DNA from: Sphingobacterium sp. UGAL515B_05
GTDB taxonomy: Bacteria; Bacteroidota; Bacteroidia; Sphingobacteriales; Sphingobacteriaceae
Reading direction: 5' to 3'
DNA: 64,000 nucleotides
Assembly: GCF_033097525.1 (NCBI RefSeq)
Contig: NZ_CP109907.1
Location: forward strand, 4,030,001-4,094,000
The first letter of the stretch is position 1. Each line of letters starts with the position of its first letter. Position numbers and translations under genes: made by a program. The notes under the pieces are model-generated. The model did no database searches, had not been told where the DNA came from, and saw nothing but the letters and a program-made list of their open reading frames with translations. Positions 1 to 9,436 of this stretch are shown one piece after another.

Positions 1-385
1 TGATGGCGGCAACAATCCGCAATACTATATGGAAAACCAGTGGATGCTGAGCGATATTACGGATCCAAATAGTGCCTTGATCCCAGGAAAGTACCCTACA
101 TTAATTAAAGGAAATAGAGATCATAGTAATTATTGGCATAGCGACTTCTGGCTTACCAATGTCAACTATTTGAAATTAAGAAACCTGCAGATCGGATATA
201 CTTTACCAGAAAAATGGATGAAACCTCGAGGGATTCAGAAATTGAGGATATATACCATGATGCAGAATCTATTTAGCATAGATAATTTGGGTGATATGAA
301 GATCGATCCAGAAATCACAAGTGATTCGGGCGTTCAGTACCCAACAAATAGAGTTATAAACGTTGGTGTTACTTTAACTTTTTAA
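1..385 (+). CDS. SusC-like TonB-dependent receptor, C-terminal end (5' truncated)
   Basis: The reading frame is open from base 2, so the gene starts before the window; about 127 C-terminal residues are visible. Alternating aromatic and polar residues ('NYLKLRNLQIGYTLP') and the ending 'VINVGVTLTF' with a terminal phenylalanine are typical of the last strands of a SusC/RagA outer-membrane barrel. SusC proteins import oligosaccharides across the outer membrane using TonB energy, capped by a SusD lipoprotein. Its stop lies 1 base before the SusD start, as expected for a susC-susD pair. Plug and N-terminal extension are outside the window. Confidence 0.9.
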   Translation, partial: DGGNNPQYYMENQWMLSDITDPNSALIPGKYPTLIKGNRDHSNYWHSDFWLTNVNYLKLRNLQIGYTLPEKWMKPRGIQKLRIYTMMQNLFSIDNLGDMKIDPEITSDSGVQYPTNRVINVGVTLTF

Positions 386-386
386 T

Positions 387-2213
387 ATGATGATAAATAA
401 GAAAGTTATTTTATTGGGTGTATGTTTAATATGTGCATTTTCAAGCTGCAATAAATTTTTGGAACGGGAATCACAGGCTATTTTTACGGACGATCAGATA
501 TTTTCGGATCAGAATATGATAAAATCTGTGCTAGCGAATTATTATGGGCGGATTAGCTGGGGACAGCAATTTGGTGACAATGGATCTTTTGCGATGTTAG
601 ATGAGGCCGGATTTTCAAGCGGTGGTCCCAATACAATGCAGGAATTTCCGAATGACTTTTGGCGTATGTACGACTACGAACTTATTCGAAATCTGAATCA
701 ATTTATCGTAGGTGTTCGTCAGTCATCATTGGACGAAAATAATAAAAAGAGCATTGAAGGTGAGGCCAGATTTATTCGTGCTTGGACTTATTTTAATATG
801 ATCAAGCGTTTGGGGGGAGTTCCCTTAGTGGGGGATAAGATCTATGATTATACGGGTGGTATGGATCCGGCAGAATTGCAGATACCTCGATCAACAGAAG
901 CAGAAAGTTATAATTATGTGATTAGCGAATGTACCGAAGCGGCTAAAATGCTCGGTATAGAGAAAACAATAAGTTCCGCGCGAGCTAATAAATGGACAGC
1001 TTTGGCACTTAAGGCGCGGGCTAGTCTATACGCCGCCTCAATAGCGAAGTATAACTATAAAACGCCAGACGTCAAAACAGCAGGTAACGAGGTGGGGATT
1101 CCGGCAGCGGAAGCCAATAAATATTAGCAGATTGCTTACGAATCCGCATTGGATATTATCAACAATAGCCCTTATGCCCTCTATAATGGAAATGCCGATA
1201 AAGGAAAGAACTTCTATCTTGCTGTAAGTTCAAAATCAAGTAGCAATGAAGTTATTTGGGCCAAGGATTATGCGTATCCAGGTGAAACACATTTTTTTAC
1301 CAACAATAACATTGCCTCATCCGTCCGTGGAGATATTGATGCCAACTTTGTTACGCCTGTTTTAAATTTGGTGGAAGCATTTGAATATACAGATGATCGA
1401 AATGGAGCATTGAAAACGAAGACTGCTACCGGAGATTACATTTACTACAATAATCCCGAAGAGTTATTTGCCCATAAAGACGCCCGCCTGTATGGTACTG
1501 TAATCTATTCTGGTGCTGATTTTGCTGGTACCAAAATCACTTACCAAGCAGGCGTTAGATATAAAGAAGGAGGTGTTTGGAAGACGATGACCGCAATACC
1601 CGGTACTTCAGATTCCAAATTCGGAGGAATTATTACAAGTAAAGATGGCCCCACGACTTCCAACGATATGTATGTCAACAAAACTGGATTTAATATTAGG
1701 AAATTTATCGACGAAAATAAAGATGCCTCTACTCGTGGGCGTGGGTCGGATATTTGGTTTGTGCGCTTCCGTTATGCTGAATTTTTGTTGATCGCTGCAG
1801 AGGCAGGCCTGGAGCTAGGTAAACCACAAGCCGAGTTGACGGGATATGTCAATAAGATCAGAGCGCGCGCGGGGATACAGGCATTGACAACAATTTCCCT
1901 GAATGATATTATTAAGGAGCGCCGCGTTGAATTTGCCTTCGAAGATCATCGTTATTGGGATCTGAAGCGTTTACGGATTGCACACGAAATCTGGAACGGA
2001 AGTGCTGATAATTACAATGCGGTACACTATGCCCTATTTCCATACAAAATATATGCTCCGGGGGATCCGAACGATGGTAAATGGGTTTTTGAGAAACAGA
2101 AATCGAGTCATACGCTCTATCCACGAAATTTTAAATATCAAAACTATTATAATTTCATTGATCAAAATTGGATTAATAACAATCCGAAGCTAGTCCGAAA
2201 TCCTTATCAATAG
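387..2213 (+). pseudogene. SusD/RagB-family glycan-binding lipoprotein, interrupted by an in-frame amber stop
   Basis: Two open stretches (387-1127 and 1149-2213) lie in the same frame, separated only by a TAG at 1125-1127. Read through, they give one SusD protein of about 608 residues: signal peptide with lipobox 'AFSSC' (Cys21), the helical segment 'EARFIRAWTYFNMIKRLGG' near residue 130, and the C-terminal 'RRVEFAFEDHRYWDLKRL' block. SusD proteins bind glycans at the cell surface and act as the lid of SusC. The context at the stop is 'NKY[stop]QIAYESALDI'; an aromatic residue is usual there, so TGG to TAG is the simplest change. It may be a real nonsense mutation, a suppressed codon or a base error. 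No internal start with a signal peptide rescues the second half. Confidence 0.85.
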
Positions 2214-2223
2214 CATTACTCTT

Positions 2224-2898
2224 ATGAAAACTTTTTTTTGTAAATTAATAGTCAGTTTGTGTTTGCTCTTGGGTGTTTTTGCTTGTGGCAAAGATAATTA
2301 TGATGCGCCACAAAGTACATTAAGTGGTCATGTCACCTATAATTCCAAACCTTTGGGGCTGAGAGGATCCAATCAATCGGTCTATCTTCAACTCTGGCAG
2401 GACGGCTATCAATTTCGGTCTCCTATTAATGTTTACTTGACTCAAGATGGTTCGTTTTCCGCAAAACTGTTTGATGGAAAGTACAAATTGGTGACGACAA
2501 GTGGGAATGGACCATGGTTGAGCAGTACCGATACCTTGCTGGTTGATGTAAAAGGTAATACCTCAGTAGATTACCCGGTGAAACCTTATTACATGATGAG
2601 TAATATAATCTATAATGTACAAGGAAATACCCTTAAAGCATCTTTTGATATCGAAACGATAGATGCGTCAAGAACCATTGATTTAGTCACTTTACTGGTC
2701 AATGATACAAAATTTGTGGATTTGGGCCAATATACTTATAAGACTGAACAAACTGGAATAAATGCCGGCCATGTCGAATTAGAACTGGATATCAAAGATA
2801 TTTTGACAAAGAGTGCTGCAGTGTATGCGCGCGTAGGATTGCGGGTAAATGGTATTACTGAAGCCCTGTACGATAGTGAACCAAAGAAACTAAAATAA
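2224..2898 (+). CDS. DUF3823-type PUL lipoprotein
   Basis: 224 residues. A lipoprotein signal ends in 'GVFAC' (Cys21). The mature part opens with 'STLSGHVTYNSKPLGLRGS', a carboxypeptidase-regulatory-like beta-sandwich, followed by 'LTQDGSFSAKLFDGKYKL'. This is the layout of the DUF3823 proteins that often follow susCD in Bacteroidota loci, where they are thought to be surface glycan-binding or structural partners. It starts 10 bases after the SusD stop and ends 3 bases before the GH127 gene, so all are probably cotranscribed. No catalytic residues are evident. The family call rests on pattern and position. Confidence 0.75.
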   Translation: MKTFFCKLIVSLCLLLGVFACGKDNYDAPQSTLSGHVTYNSKPLGLRGSNQSVYLQLWQDGYQFRSPINVYLTQDGSFSAKLFDGKYKLVTTSGNGPWLSSTDTLLVDVKGNTSVDYPVKPYYMMSNIIYNVQGNTLKASFDIETIDASRTIDLVTLLVNDTKFVDLGQYTYKTEQTGINAGHVELELDIKDILTKSAAVYARVGLRVNGITEALYDSEPKKLK

Positions 2899-2901
2899 AA
2901 A

Positions 2902-4947
2902 ATGATTAAAAGAATTGGCTTTTTAAACTTATTGATGGGGCTTGGTTTAGCTGCGTCGGCGCAATCCGGAATTGCGACTTCCGTAAAGCAATTACCCCTG
3001 ACAGGTAACAACTCACAATATATAAACAATAGGACTCCCTTAAAACAAAATGCCTTGCTAAAATTACCCGTGGGTAGTATCGTGCCCGAAGGCTGGTTAG
3101 GGAAGTACCTCGAGTTGCAAAAAGATGGTCTTACAGGCCATTTGGGAGAAATTAGTGCTTGGCTGTCGAAGAAAAATAACGCTTGGTTAAGTACGGATGG
3201 GAAAGGAGATTATGGCTGGGAAGAAGTTCCTTATTGGTTAAAAGGCTACGCTAATTTGGGCTACATCTTGAAAGATCCTAATATAATAGCAGAGTCAAAA
3301 ATCTGGTTAGAGGCTGCACTAAAAAGCCAGCGTCCTGATGGATACTTTGGACCATTGATCCTGCGTAATAACAAACCAGATCTTTGGGGGAATATGTTGA
3401 TGTTGTGGTGTTTGCAGTCCTATTATGAATATAGCGGTGACCAACGTGTCTTAACGTTGATGACCAATTACTTTAAATGGCAGACCAATTTGCCGGATAG
3501 TTTTTTTCTCAAGGATTATTGGGAGAACAGTCGTGGTGGTGACAATTTGCTATCTGTATATTGGCTCTATAACAGAACACAAGGTAATGAATGGTTGATG
3601 GATTTAGCGGATAAAATCCATCGGAATACAGCCAATTGGCGGCAGAAAGATGATTTGCCCAATTGGCATAATGTCAACGTAGCGCAGTGTTTTAGAGAGC
3701 CAGCAACCTATTATCTGAAAAGCCAGTCGACTACAGATCTTAACGCAACCTACGATAATTTTCATTTCGTCAGACAAGTATTTGGTCAGGTTCCGGGCGG
3801 CATGTTCGGTGCCGATGAAAATGCACGTCCGGGATATACCGATCCCCGTCAGGGAGTGGAAACCTGTGGAATGGTGGAGCAGATGGCTTCCAATGAAATC
3901 CTTCTCGGGATAACAGGCGATCCTTTTTGGGCGGATCATGCGGAGGAAGTTGCTTTTAATACCTACCCAGCCGCTGTGACAGCCGATTTTAAAGCATTGC
4001 GCTATATCACGAGCCCTAATATGACTATCAGCGATAGCCATAATCATGCTCCCGGGATTGATAATAATGGGCCATTTTTAATGATGAACCCTTTCAGTTC
4101 ACGTTGTTGTCAGCATAATCACAGTCAGGGTTGGCCATATTATGCGGAGCATCTGTATATGGCAACGAATGATAATGGTGTTGCGGCAGTACTTTATGCC
4201 GCATCAAAAGCTGAAATCAAAGTCGGAAACAATCAATCCATTCAGATCAAACAAGAATCCAATTATCCGTTTGAAGAATCGCTGCGATTTGAAATAGGCA
4301 CACAGGGTAAAACAGTTGATTTCCCCTTTTATCTCCGTATACCTGCCTGGGCGAAACAAGCCAAAGTAACGGTTAATGGTAAAAGTCAGGCTATAGAAGC
4401 TGGAGCAAAATATATTCGGATTGAACGGAAATGGAAAGACGGCGACAAGGTCGAACTCTCCTTACCGATGACCATAGATCTGAAAACATGGACGGCCAAT
4501 AAAAATTCAGTTAGTATCCAGCGTGGACCATTGACCTATGCACTCAAAATCAAAGAGAATTATGTAAAAAAGGATAGTAAGGCTTCAGCAATTGGAGATT
4601 CTAAATGGCAGGAGACTGCAGATCCATCAAAATGGCCATCTTATGAAATCCTTCCTGCAAGTGACTGGAATTACGGACTTGTACAAAATCAGCTACAAGC
4701 TGTTGACCAACTAAAAGTGGTCAAACGACCATGGCCTAAAGATGCATTTCCTTTTGACGCAGAAGCAGTACCTATTTCGATTCTTGTGAAAGCGAAACGT
4801 ATTGATGGATGGAAAATTGATGAAAATGGGCTAACGGGCGTATTGCCTCTGAGTCCGGTGGAAAGCAAGGGTGCGGTGCAGGAAGTTGAACTGATTCCCA
4901 TGGGAGCAGCACGTTTGCGCATTGCTGCTTTTCCAACTGTAAAATAG
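2902..4947 (+). CDS. GH127-type beta-L-arabinofuranosidase (DUF1680 family)
   Basis: 681 residues with a signal peptide ('LGLAASAQS'). The N-terminal (alpha/alpha)6-like region holds 'PDGYFGP' and 'DLWGNMLML'. The zinc-thiolate catalytic set of GH127 enzymes is visible: Glu320 and Cys322 in 'VETCGM', and Cys402-Cys403 in 'SRCCQHNHSQGWP'. In the characterised Bifidobacterium enzyme HypBA1 the equivalents are Glu338, Cys340, Cys417 (nucleophile) and Cys418. A beta-sandwich C-terminal half follows. Known members release beta-L-arabinofuranose from arabino-oligosaccharides or hydroxyproline-linked arabinans. The enzyme is probably periplasmic. Related families GH142 and GH146 share the fold, so the exact subfamily is open. 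Confidence 0.85.
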   Translation: MIKRIGFLNLLMGLGLAASAQSGIATSVKQLPLTGNNSQYINNRTPLKQNALLKLPVGSIVPEGWLGKYLELQKDGLTGHLGEISAWLSKKNNAWLSTDGKGDYGWEEVPYWLKGYANLGYILKDPNIIAESKIWLEAALKSQRPDGYFGPLILRNNKPDLWGNMLMLWCLQSYYEYSGDQRVLTLMTNYFKWQTNLPDSFFLKDYWENSRGGDNLLSVYWLYNRTQGNEWLMDLADKIHRNTANWRQKDDLPNWHNVNVAQCFREPATYYLKSQSTTDLNATYDNFHFVRQVFGQVPGGMFGADENARPGYTDPRQGVETCGMVEQMASNEILLGITGDPFWADHAEEVAFNTYPAAVTADFKALRYITSPNMTISDSHNHAPGIDNNGPFLMMNPFSSRCCQHNHSQGWPYYAEHLYMATNDNGVAAVLYAASKAEIKVGNNQSIQIKQESNYPFEESLRFEIGTQGKTVDFPFYLRIPAWAKQAKVTVNGKSQAIEAGAKYIRIERKWKDGDKVELSLPMTIDLKTWTANKNSVSIQRGPLTYALKIKENYVKKDSKASAIGDSKWQETADPSKWPSYEILPASDWNYGLVQNQLQAVDQLKVVKRPWPKDAFPFDAEAVPISILVKAKRIDGWKIDENGLTGVLPLSPVESKGAVQEVELIPMGAARLRIAAFPTVK

Positions 4948-4985
4948 TATAAATACGATATAAATAAATGACTTAACGATTTTTT

Positions 4986-6830
4986 ATGATGAAGAAAACC
5001 TTACTTTTTGCCAGTTTGATGATGGCAGCACAATTGAACTTTGCTCAGGATTGGAAACCCGCAGGGTCACATATATTAACTCCTTGGGGCGAGAAAGTAA
5101 CGGCACAAAAGCCACATCCCGAATATCCAAGACCACAATTAACCAGAACCAATAACTGGCAGAATTTAAATGGGCTATGGAAATATGCTGTCACTCCAGT
5201 AGGTACTAAAGAGATTCCTCGTCAATGGGACGGAAATATCCTTGTTCCTTTTGCTATTGAATCGGCATTGTCCGGTGTTGGTAAAGAGGTCGGGAAAGAT
5301 AAAGCCTTATGGTATAATAATACTATAACATTGGACAAGTCTGTCCATAAAAATAAGGTCCTGTTGCATTTCGGTGCCGTAGATTGGCAATGTGATGTTT
5401 ATGTAAATAACCAATTGGTCGGAAGACATGAAGGTGGATTTGATCCATTTTCGATGGATGTGACAAGCTTCCTAAAGAAAGGAGCGAAACAGGAAATAGC
5501 CATTCGGGTATGGGATCCGACTGATGATGGTCCACAACCACGGGGTAAACAGGTGAACAAGCCGAATGGTATATGGTATACACCAGTGACGGGAATTTGG
5601 CAGACCGTTTGGTTAGAAAGTGTCCCCCAAACGTACATCGTGCGTACCAAACAGACTCCGCGTCTGGACGATGGAGTCTTGGCCTTTCAGGCTTCCGTAG
5701 AAGGAAGTCAAGCCGGTGACGAAATAAAGGTGCGTGCATTGGATGGCGGAAAGGTTATTAAAGAACAAACCGGACAACCGAATACATCTTTCGATCTTTC
5801 GGTACCTAATCTGGAGCCATGGTCGCCAAGTAACCCGAAGCTCTATGATCTAGAAATTCAGCTGATTCGAAAAGGAAAAGTCGTAGATCAGGCGAAAAGC
5901 TATTTTGCCATGCGGAAAATAGCCATGCAGAAAGATGAAAATGGCGTTCAACGTTTAATGCTAAACAATAAGTTTACCTTCCAATATGGTCCATTGGATC
6001 AAGGCTGGTGGCCAGATGGTCTACATACAGCGCCAACGGATGAAGCGCTGAAGTTTGATGTTGTCAAAACAAAGGAAATGGGATTCAATATGATCCGTAA
6101 ACATATCAAAGTAGAACCTGCGCGCTGGTACCGTTACTGTGATAGTATAGGTATGCTGGTCTGGCAAGATATGCCTAGCGGCGATCTTGGCGGAAACCAT
6201 TGGGATATGCAACCGGGAAAGATTTCAGGCGGTAATCGGGATAAAGTACGTTCGCAGGAATCTGAAGGGTACTACAGAAAAGAGTGGAAAACCATTATGG
6301 AAGTGTTGCATAATTACCCAAGTATTGTCATCTGGGTGCCGTTTAACGAGGCTTGGGGGCAATTTAAAACAAAGGAAATAACGGAATGGACAATAGCCAA
6401 TGACCCTTCAAGACTCGTCAATAGTGCCAGCGGTGGTAACTTTATGGAAACTGGACATATCTTGGATATCCACAATTATCCCGATGCAGCCATGCCTGAT
6501 CCAAATTTATTTGGTGCCAAACAAGTGCTTGCATTGGGTGAGTTTGGTGGCCTGGGATTACCGATCGATGGGCACTCCTGGCAGCAGAAAGACAACTGGG
6601 GATACCAAAGTTTTAAAAATAAAACGGAATTATTGGAGCGCTATAAACGCCTGATCCATGACTTGACACGTCTAATTCCTATGGGATTGTCTGCCGCTGT
6701 TTATACACAGACAACAGATGTGGAAGTAGAAACAAATGGTTTGATGACCTATGATCGTAAAGTTGTCAAAATGCCTGAAGCAGAATTGAACGCTGCACAT
6801 CAGGCGCTTTATCATGCACCTACCAAATAA
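4986..6830 (+). CDS. Glycoside hydrolase family 2 protein
   Basis: 614 residues, with a signal peptide ending near 'LNFAQ'. The order is: N-terminal jelly-roll sugar-binding domain ('GLWKYAV', 'VYVNNQLVGRHEGGFDPF'), an immunoglobulin-like middle domain from about residue 225, and a TIM barrel. The acid/base glutamate is Glu455 in 'VPFNEAWGQF' and the likely nucleophile is Glu519 in 'LGEFGGLG'. GH2 includes beta-galactosidases, beta-glucuronidases and arabinopyranosidases; this short form without the extra C-terminal domains of LacZ is common in polysaccharide loci. The substrate cannot be read from sequence, but neighbours suggest side chains of an arabinose-containing glycan. The start at 4986 is followed by a second Met at 4989. 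Confidence 0.85.
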   Translation: MMKKTLLFASLMMAAQLNFAQDWKPAGSHILTPWGEKVTAQKPHPEYPRPQLTRTNNWQNLNGLWKYAVTPVGTKEIPRQWDGNILVPFAIESALSGVGKEVGKDKALWYNNTITLDKSVHKNKVLLHFGAVDWQCDVYVNNQLVGRHEGGFDPFSMDVTSFLKKGAKQEIAIRVWDPTDDGPQPRGKQVNKPNGIWYTPVTGIWQTVWLESVPQTYIVRTKQTPRLDDGVLAFQASVEGSQAGDEIKVRALDGGKVIKEQTGQPNTSFDLSVPNLEPWSPSNPKLYDLEIQLIRKGKVVDQAKSYFAMRKIAMQKDENGVQRLMLNNKFTFQYGPLDQGWWPDGLHTAPTDEALKFDVVKTKEMGFNMIRKHIKVEPARWYRYCDSIGMLVWQDMPSGDLGGNHWDMQPGKISGGNRDKVRSQESEGYYRKEWKTIMEVLHNYPSIVIWVPFNEAWGQFKTKEITEWTIANDPSRLVNSASGGNFMETGHILDIHNYPDAAMPDPNLFGAKQVLALGEFGGLGLPIDGHSWQQKDNWGYQSFKNKTELLERYKRLIHDLTRLIPMGLSAAVYTQTTDVEVETNGLMTYDRKVVKMPEAELNAAHQALYHAPTK

Positions 6831-6920
6831 TTGATAGCGATATGGCCGCAACTCGGGTTGCGGCCTAAATTTATCGCTGAAAATATACCTGTCAACCTAA
6901 ACCTATTTTATACAAAATCA

Positions 6921-9395
6921 ATGAAATTAAAATTACTAATTGCAACGGCTATTGTATGTCAATCGGTATCGTCGTTTGCACAAAAACAAGTCTTTAAGAA
7001 TGATCTTCGCGCGCCTGCCTATCCTTTAGTAACAATTGACCCCAATACAAGTGCCTGGTCCTATAGCAACGAATTGAATGCGGATGTTGTACGCCATTGG
7101 ACCGGAAAATCCTTCCCCTTATTGGGTGTCCTTAAAGTGGATGGGAAATCCTATCGCTTCTTGGGTAAAGAAGAAGCTGAACTTTTGCCTTTGGCACGAA
7201 TGGGTGAACATGCGGCTTGGACCGGAAGTTATGTTGTCAATGAACCCGCCCCGGACTGGATGAAACCTTCATTTGATGCACGGCAATGGAAGACGGGGGC
7301 AGCGCCATTCGGTACCAAGGATAAAGAACCCAATGTGGAGACTGATTGGCAGGAGCCTAAAATTTGGGTTAGAAGGGAAGTTGAACTGAGTGAGGATCTT
7401 ACGGGCAAATCCGTATATATCGAATTTACACATGACGATGACGCTATTTTGTACGTCAACGGGATTGAGGTTGCTAATACAGGCAATTCAACAGGTAAAA
7501 ATAGTCGGGTCAAGCTGCCCGATCATGTCGTGAAAACGTTGAAGAAAGGAAAAAATATACTCGCGGGTTATTGCTATAATAGGGTAGCGAACGGATACTT
7601 TGATTTTGGACTCTTTACAGAAAAAGAAGGTAGTATTCAATTTGACAATGAAGCGAAGCAGATTGTTTCCAATGTGCAGGCAACACAAACACATTATTCG
7701 TTTAACTGTGGGCCGGTCGATTTAAATATTACATTTACTGCACCGATGTTTCTGGATAAATTGGACTTAATGGCAAGACCCGTAAATTATCTTTCCTATA
7801 CGGTCCATGCGAAGGATGGCAAGAAACATCAGGTGCAACTTTATTTGGAGGCAGCACCAAATTGGGCATTGAATTCTCCACTTCAAGATGCTGCAAGCAG
7901 TTCCTTTGTTTCAGGAAATCTCCAGTTTGTAAAGACAGGAAGCAAAAGCCAGCAGGTTCTAGGAAGGAAAGGTGACGACCTACGGATAGATTGGGGATAT
8001 TTCTATATGGCTGGCGCAAAATCAAAGACAAAGTCCGCGGTCGGAAGTAGCCATCAATTACGGTCTAATTTTCTGAAGAGTGAAAATAGCTCTTCTTCAA
8101 ATGGAGGGCAACAATTGGCACTGATGCAAACTTTTGATGTCTCATCAAGCTACCAGGATAAGATCTTGTTGGGGTATGATGACCTGTACTCCATCCAATA
8201 TTTTGGACAAAATTTACGACCTTATTGGAATACCAATGGAAATAGTTCCATTGAGAAACAATTTGAACTGGCCGACAAAGAATATACTGCTCTCAAAAAG
8301 GCTGCTGATAAATTTGATGCCGAACTATGGGGTACAGCTTTGCGTAACGGAGGTGAGGACTATGCCGCATTATGTGCCTTGGCCTATAGACAGGCAATTG
8401 CTGCCCATAAACTTGTAAAAGCACCTAATGGCGATCTGCTTTTACTGTCCAAAGAAAATGATAGCAATGGATCAATAGGAACTGTTGATGTAACCTATCC
8501 TTCGGCACCGATTTTCCTTTACTATAATCCGGAACTGGCAAAAGCACTAATGAACGCCATTTTTTATTATAGTGAAAGCAATAAGTGGACAAAACCTTTT
8601 GCTGCACATGATGTTGGGACCTATCCTTTGGCGAATGGCCAAACTTACGGTGGGGATATGCCTGTCGAAGAATCGGGAAATATGTTGATATTAACTTATG
8701 CTTTAGCGAAGGTCGAAGGAAATGCAGCTTATGCCAAAAAACATTGGAAAGTGTTGTCCACCTGGGTAGATTATTTAGTAGATAAAGGTCTTGACCCTGA
8801 AAATCAGTTGTGCACAGATGATTTCGCGGGCCATTTTGCACATAATGCCAATTTATCAATTAAAGCTATTTTAGGTATTGCATCTTACGGTTATCTAGCC
8901 CAAATGCTTGGTGAAGAGGCTACAGCGAAAAAGTATCTGACCGAAGCAAAAGCAATGGCTATGAAATGGAAAGAGATGGCTGAAGATGGGGATCACTATA
9001 AGTTGACTTTTGATAAAACCGGAACCTGGAGCCAAAAGTATAATATGGTCTGGGATAAATTGCTTAAGATGGATATTTTTGACCCCTCTATTCGTGAAAC
9101 TGAAATTAAATACTATCTCGGCAAACAAAATAAATACGGACTTCCCCTGGACAATCGTCAGCCTTATACCAAAACCGACTGGATTATTTGGACGGCGACC
9201 ATGGCAAATGACAAGCCTACCTTTGAGGCATTTTTAAAGCCGGTATACCGTTTTATGAACGAAACAACAGACCGTGTTCCGATGTCGGATTGGACCTATA
9301 CAGATCGTCCTAAGAGAGCTGGATTTAAAGCAAGATCCGTTGTTGGGGGCTATTTTATCAAAATGTTGGAAGAGAAATTGGGAAAAGCAAAATAG
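6921..9395 (+). CDS. Glutaminase-like PUL protein (DUF4964/DUF5127/DUF4965 architecture)
   Basis: 824 residues from the ATG at 6921; a TTG at 6831 would add 30 residues ahead of the signal peptide ('VCQSVSSFAQ') and is rejected. The N-terminus 'RAPAYPLVTIDPNTSAWS' matches the DUF4964 opening. A beta-sandwich insert with 'HDDDAILYVNGIEV' follows at about residues 80-225, then the DUF5127-like part, then the DUF4965 core with 'MPVEESGNMLI' and a C-terminal alpha-barrel. Databases often call this family glutaminase after the fungal GtaA, but its recurrence in bacterial glycan loci suggests glycan-related catalysis. It is probably periplasmic. The function in this locus is unproven. Confidence 0.75.
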   Translation: MKLKLLIATAIVCQSVSSFAQKQVFKNDLRAPAYPLVTIDPNTSAWSYSNELNADVVRHWTGKSFPLLGVLKVDGKSYRFLGKEEAELLPLARMGEHAAWTGSYVVNEPAPDWMKPSFDARQWKTGAAPFGTKDKEPNVETDWQEPKIWVRREVELSEDLTGKSVYIEFTHDDDAILYVNGIEVANTGNSTGKNSRVKLPDHVVKTLKKGKNILAGYCYNRVANGYFDFGLFTEKEGSIQFDNEAKQIVSNVQATQTHYSFNCGPVDLNITFTAPMFLDKLDLMARPVNYLSYTVHAKDGKKHQVQLYLEAAPNWALNSPLQDAASSSFVSGNLQFVKTGSKSQQVLGRKGDDLRIDWGYFYMAGAKSKTKSAVGSSHQLRSNFLKSENSSSSNGGQQLALMQTFDVSSSYQDKILLGYDDLYSIQYFGQNLRPYWNTNGNSSIEKQFELADKEYTALKKAADKFDAELWGTALRNGGEDYAALCALAYRQAIAAHKLVKAPNGDLLLLSKENDSNGSIGTVDVTYPSAPIFLYYNPELAKALMNAIFYYSESNKWTKPFAAHDVGTYPLANGQTYGGDMPVEESGNMLILTYALAKVEGNAAYAKKHWKVLSTWVDYLVDKGLDPENQLCTDDFAGHFAHNANLSIKAILGIASYGYLAQMLGEEATAKKYLTEAKAMAMKWKEMAEDGDHYKLTFDKTGTWSQKYNMVWDKLLKMDIFDPSIRETEIKYYLGKQNKYGLPLDNRQPYTKTDWIIWTATMANDKPTFEAFLKPVYRFMNETTDRVPMSDWTYTDRPKRAGFKARSVVGGYFIKMLEEKLGKAK

Positions 9396-9436
9396 CTTTT
9401 CCTGTGATGAAGAAAATAATATAAAAAAATAATAAG

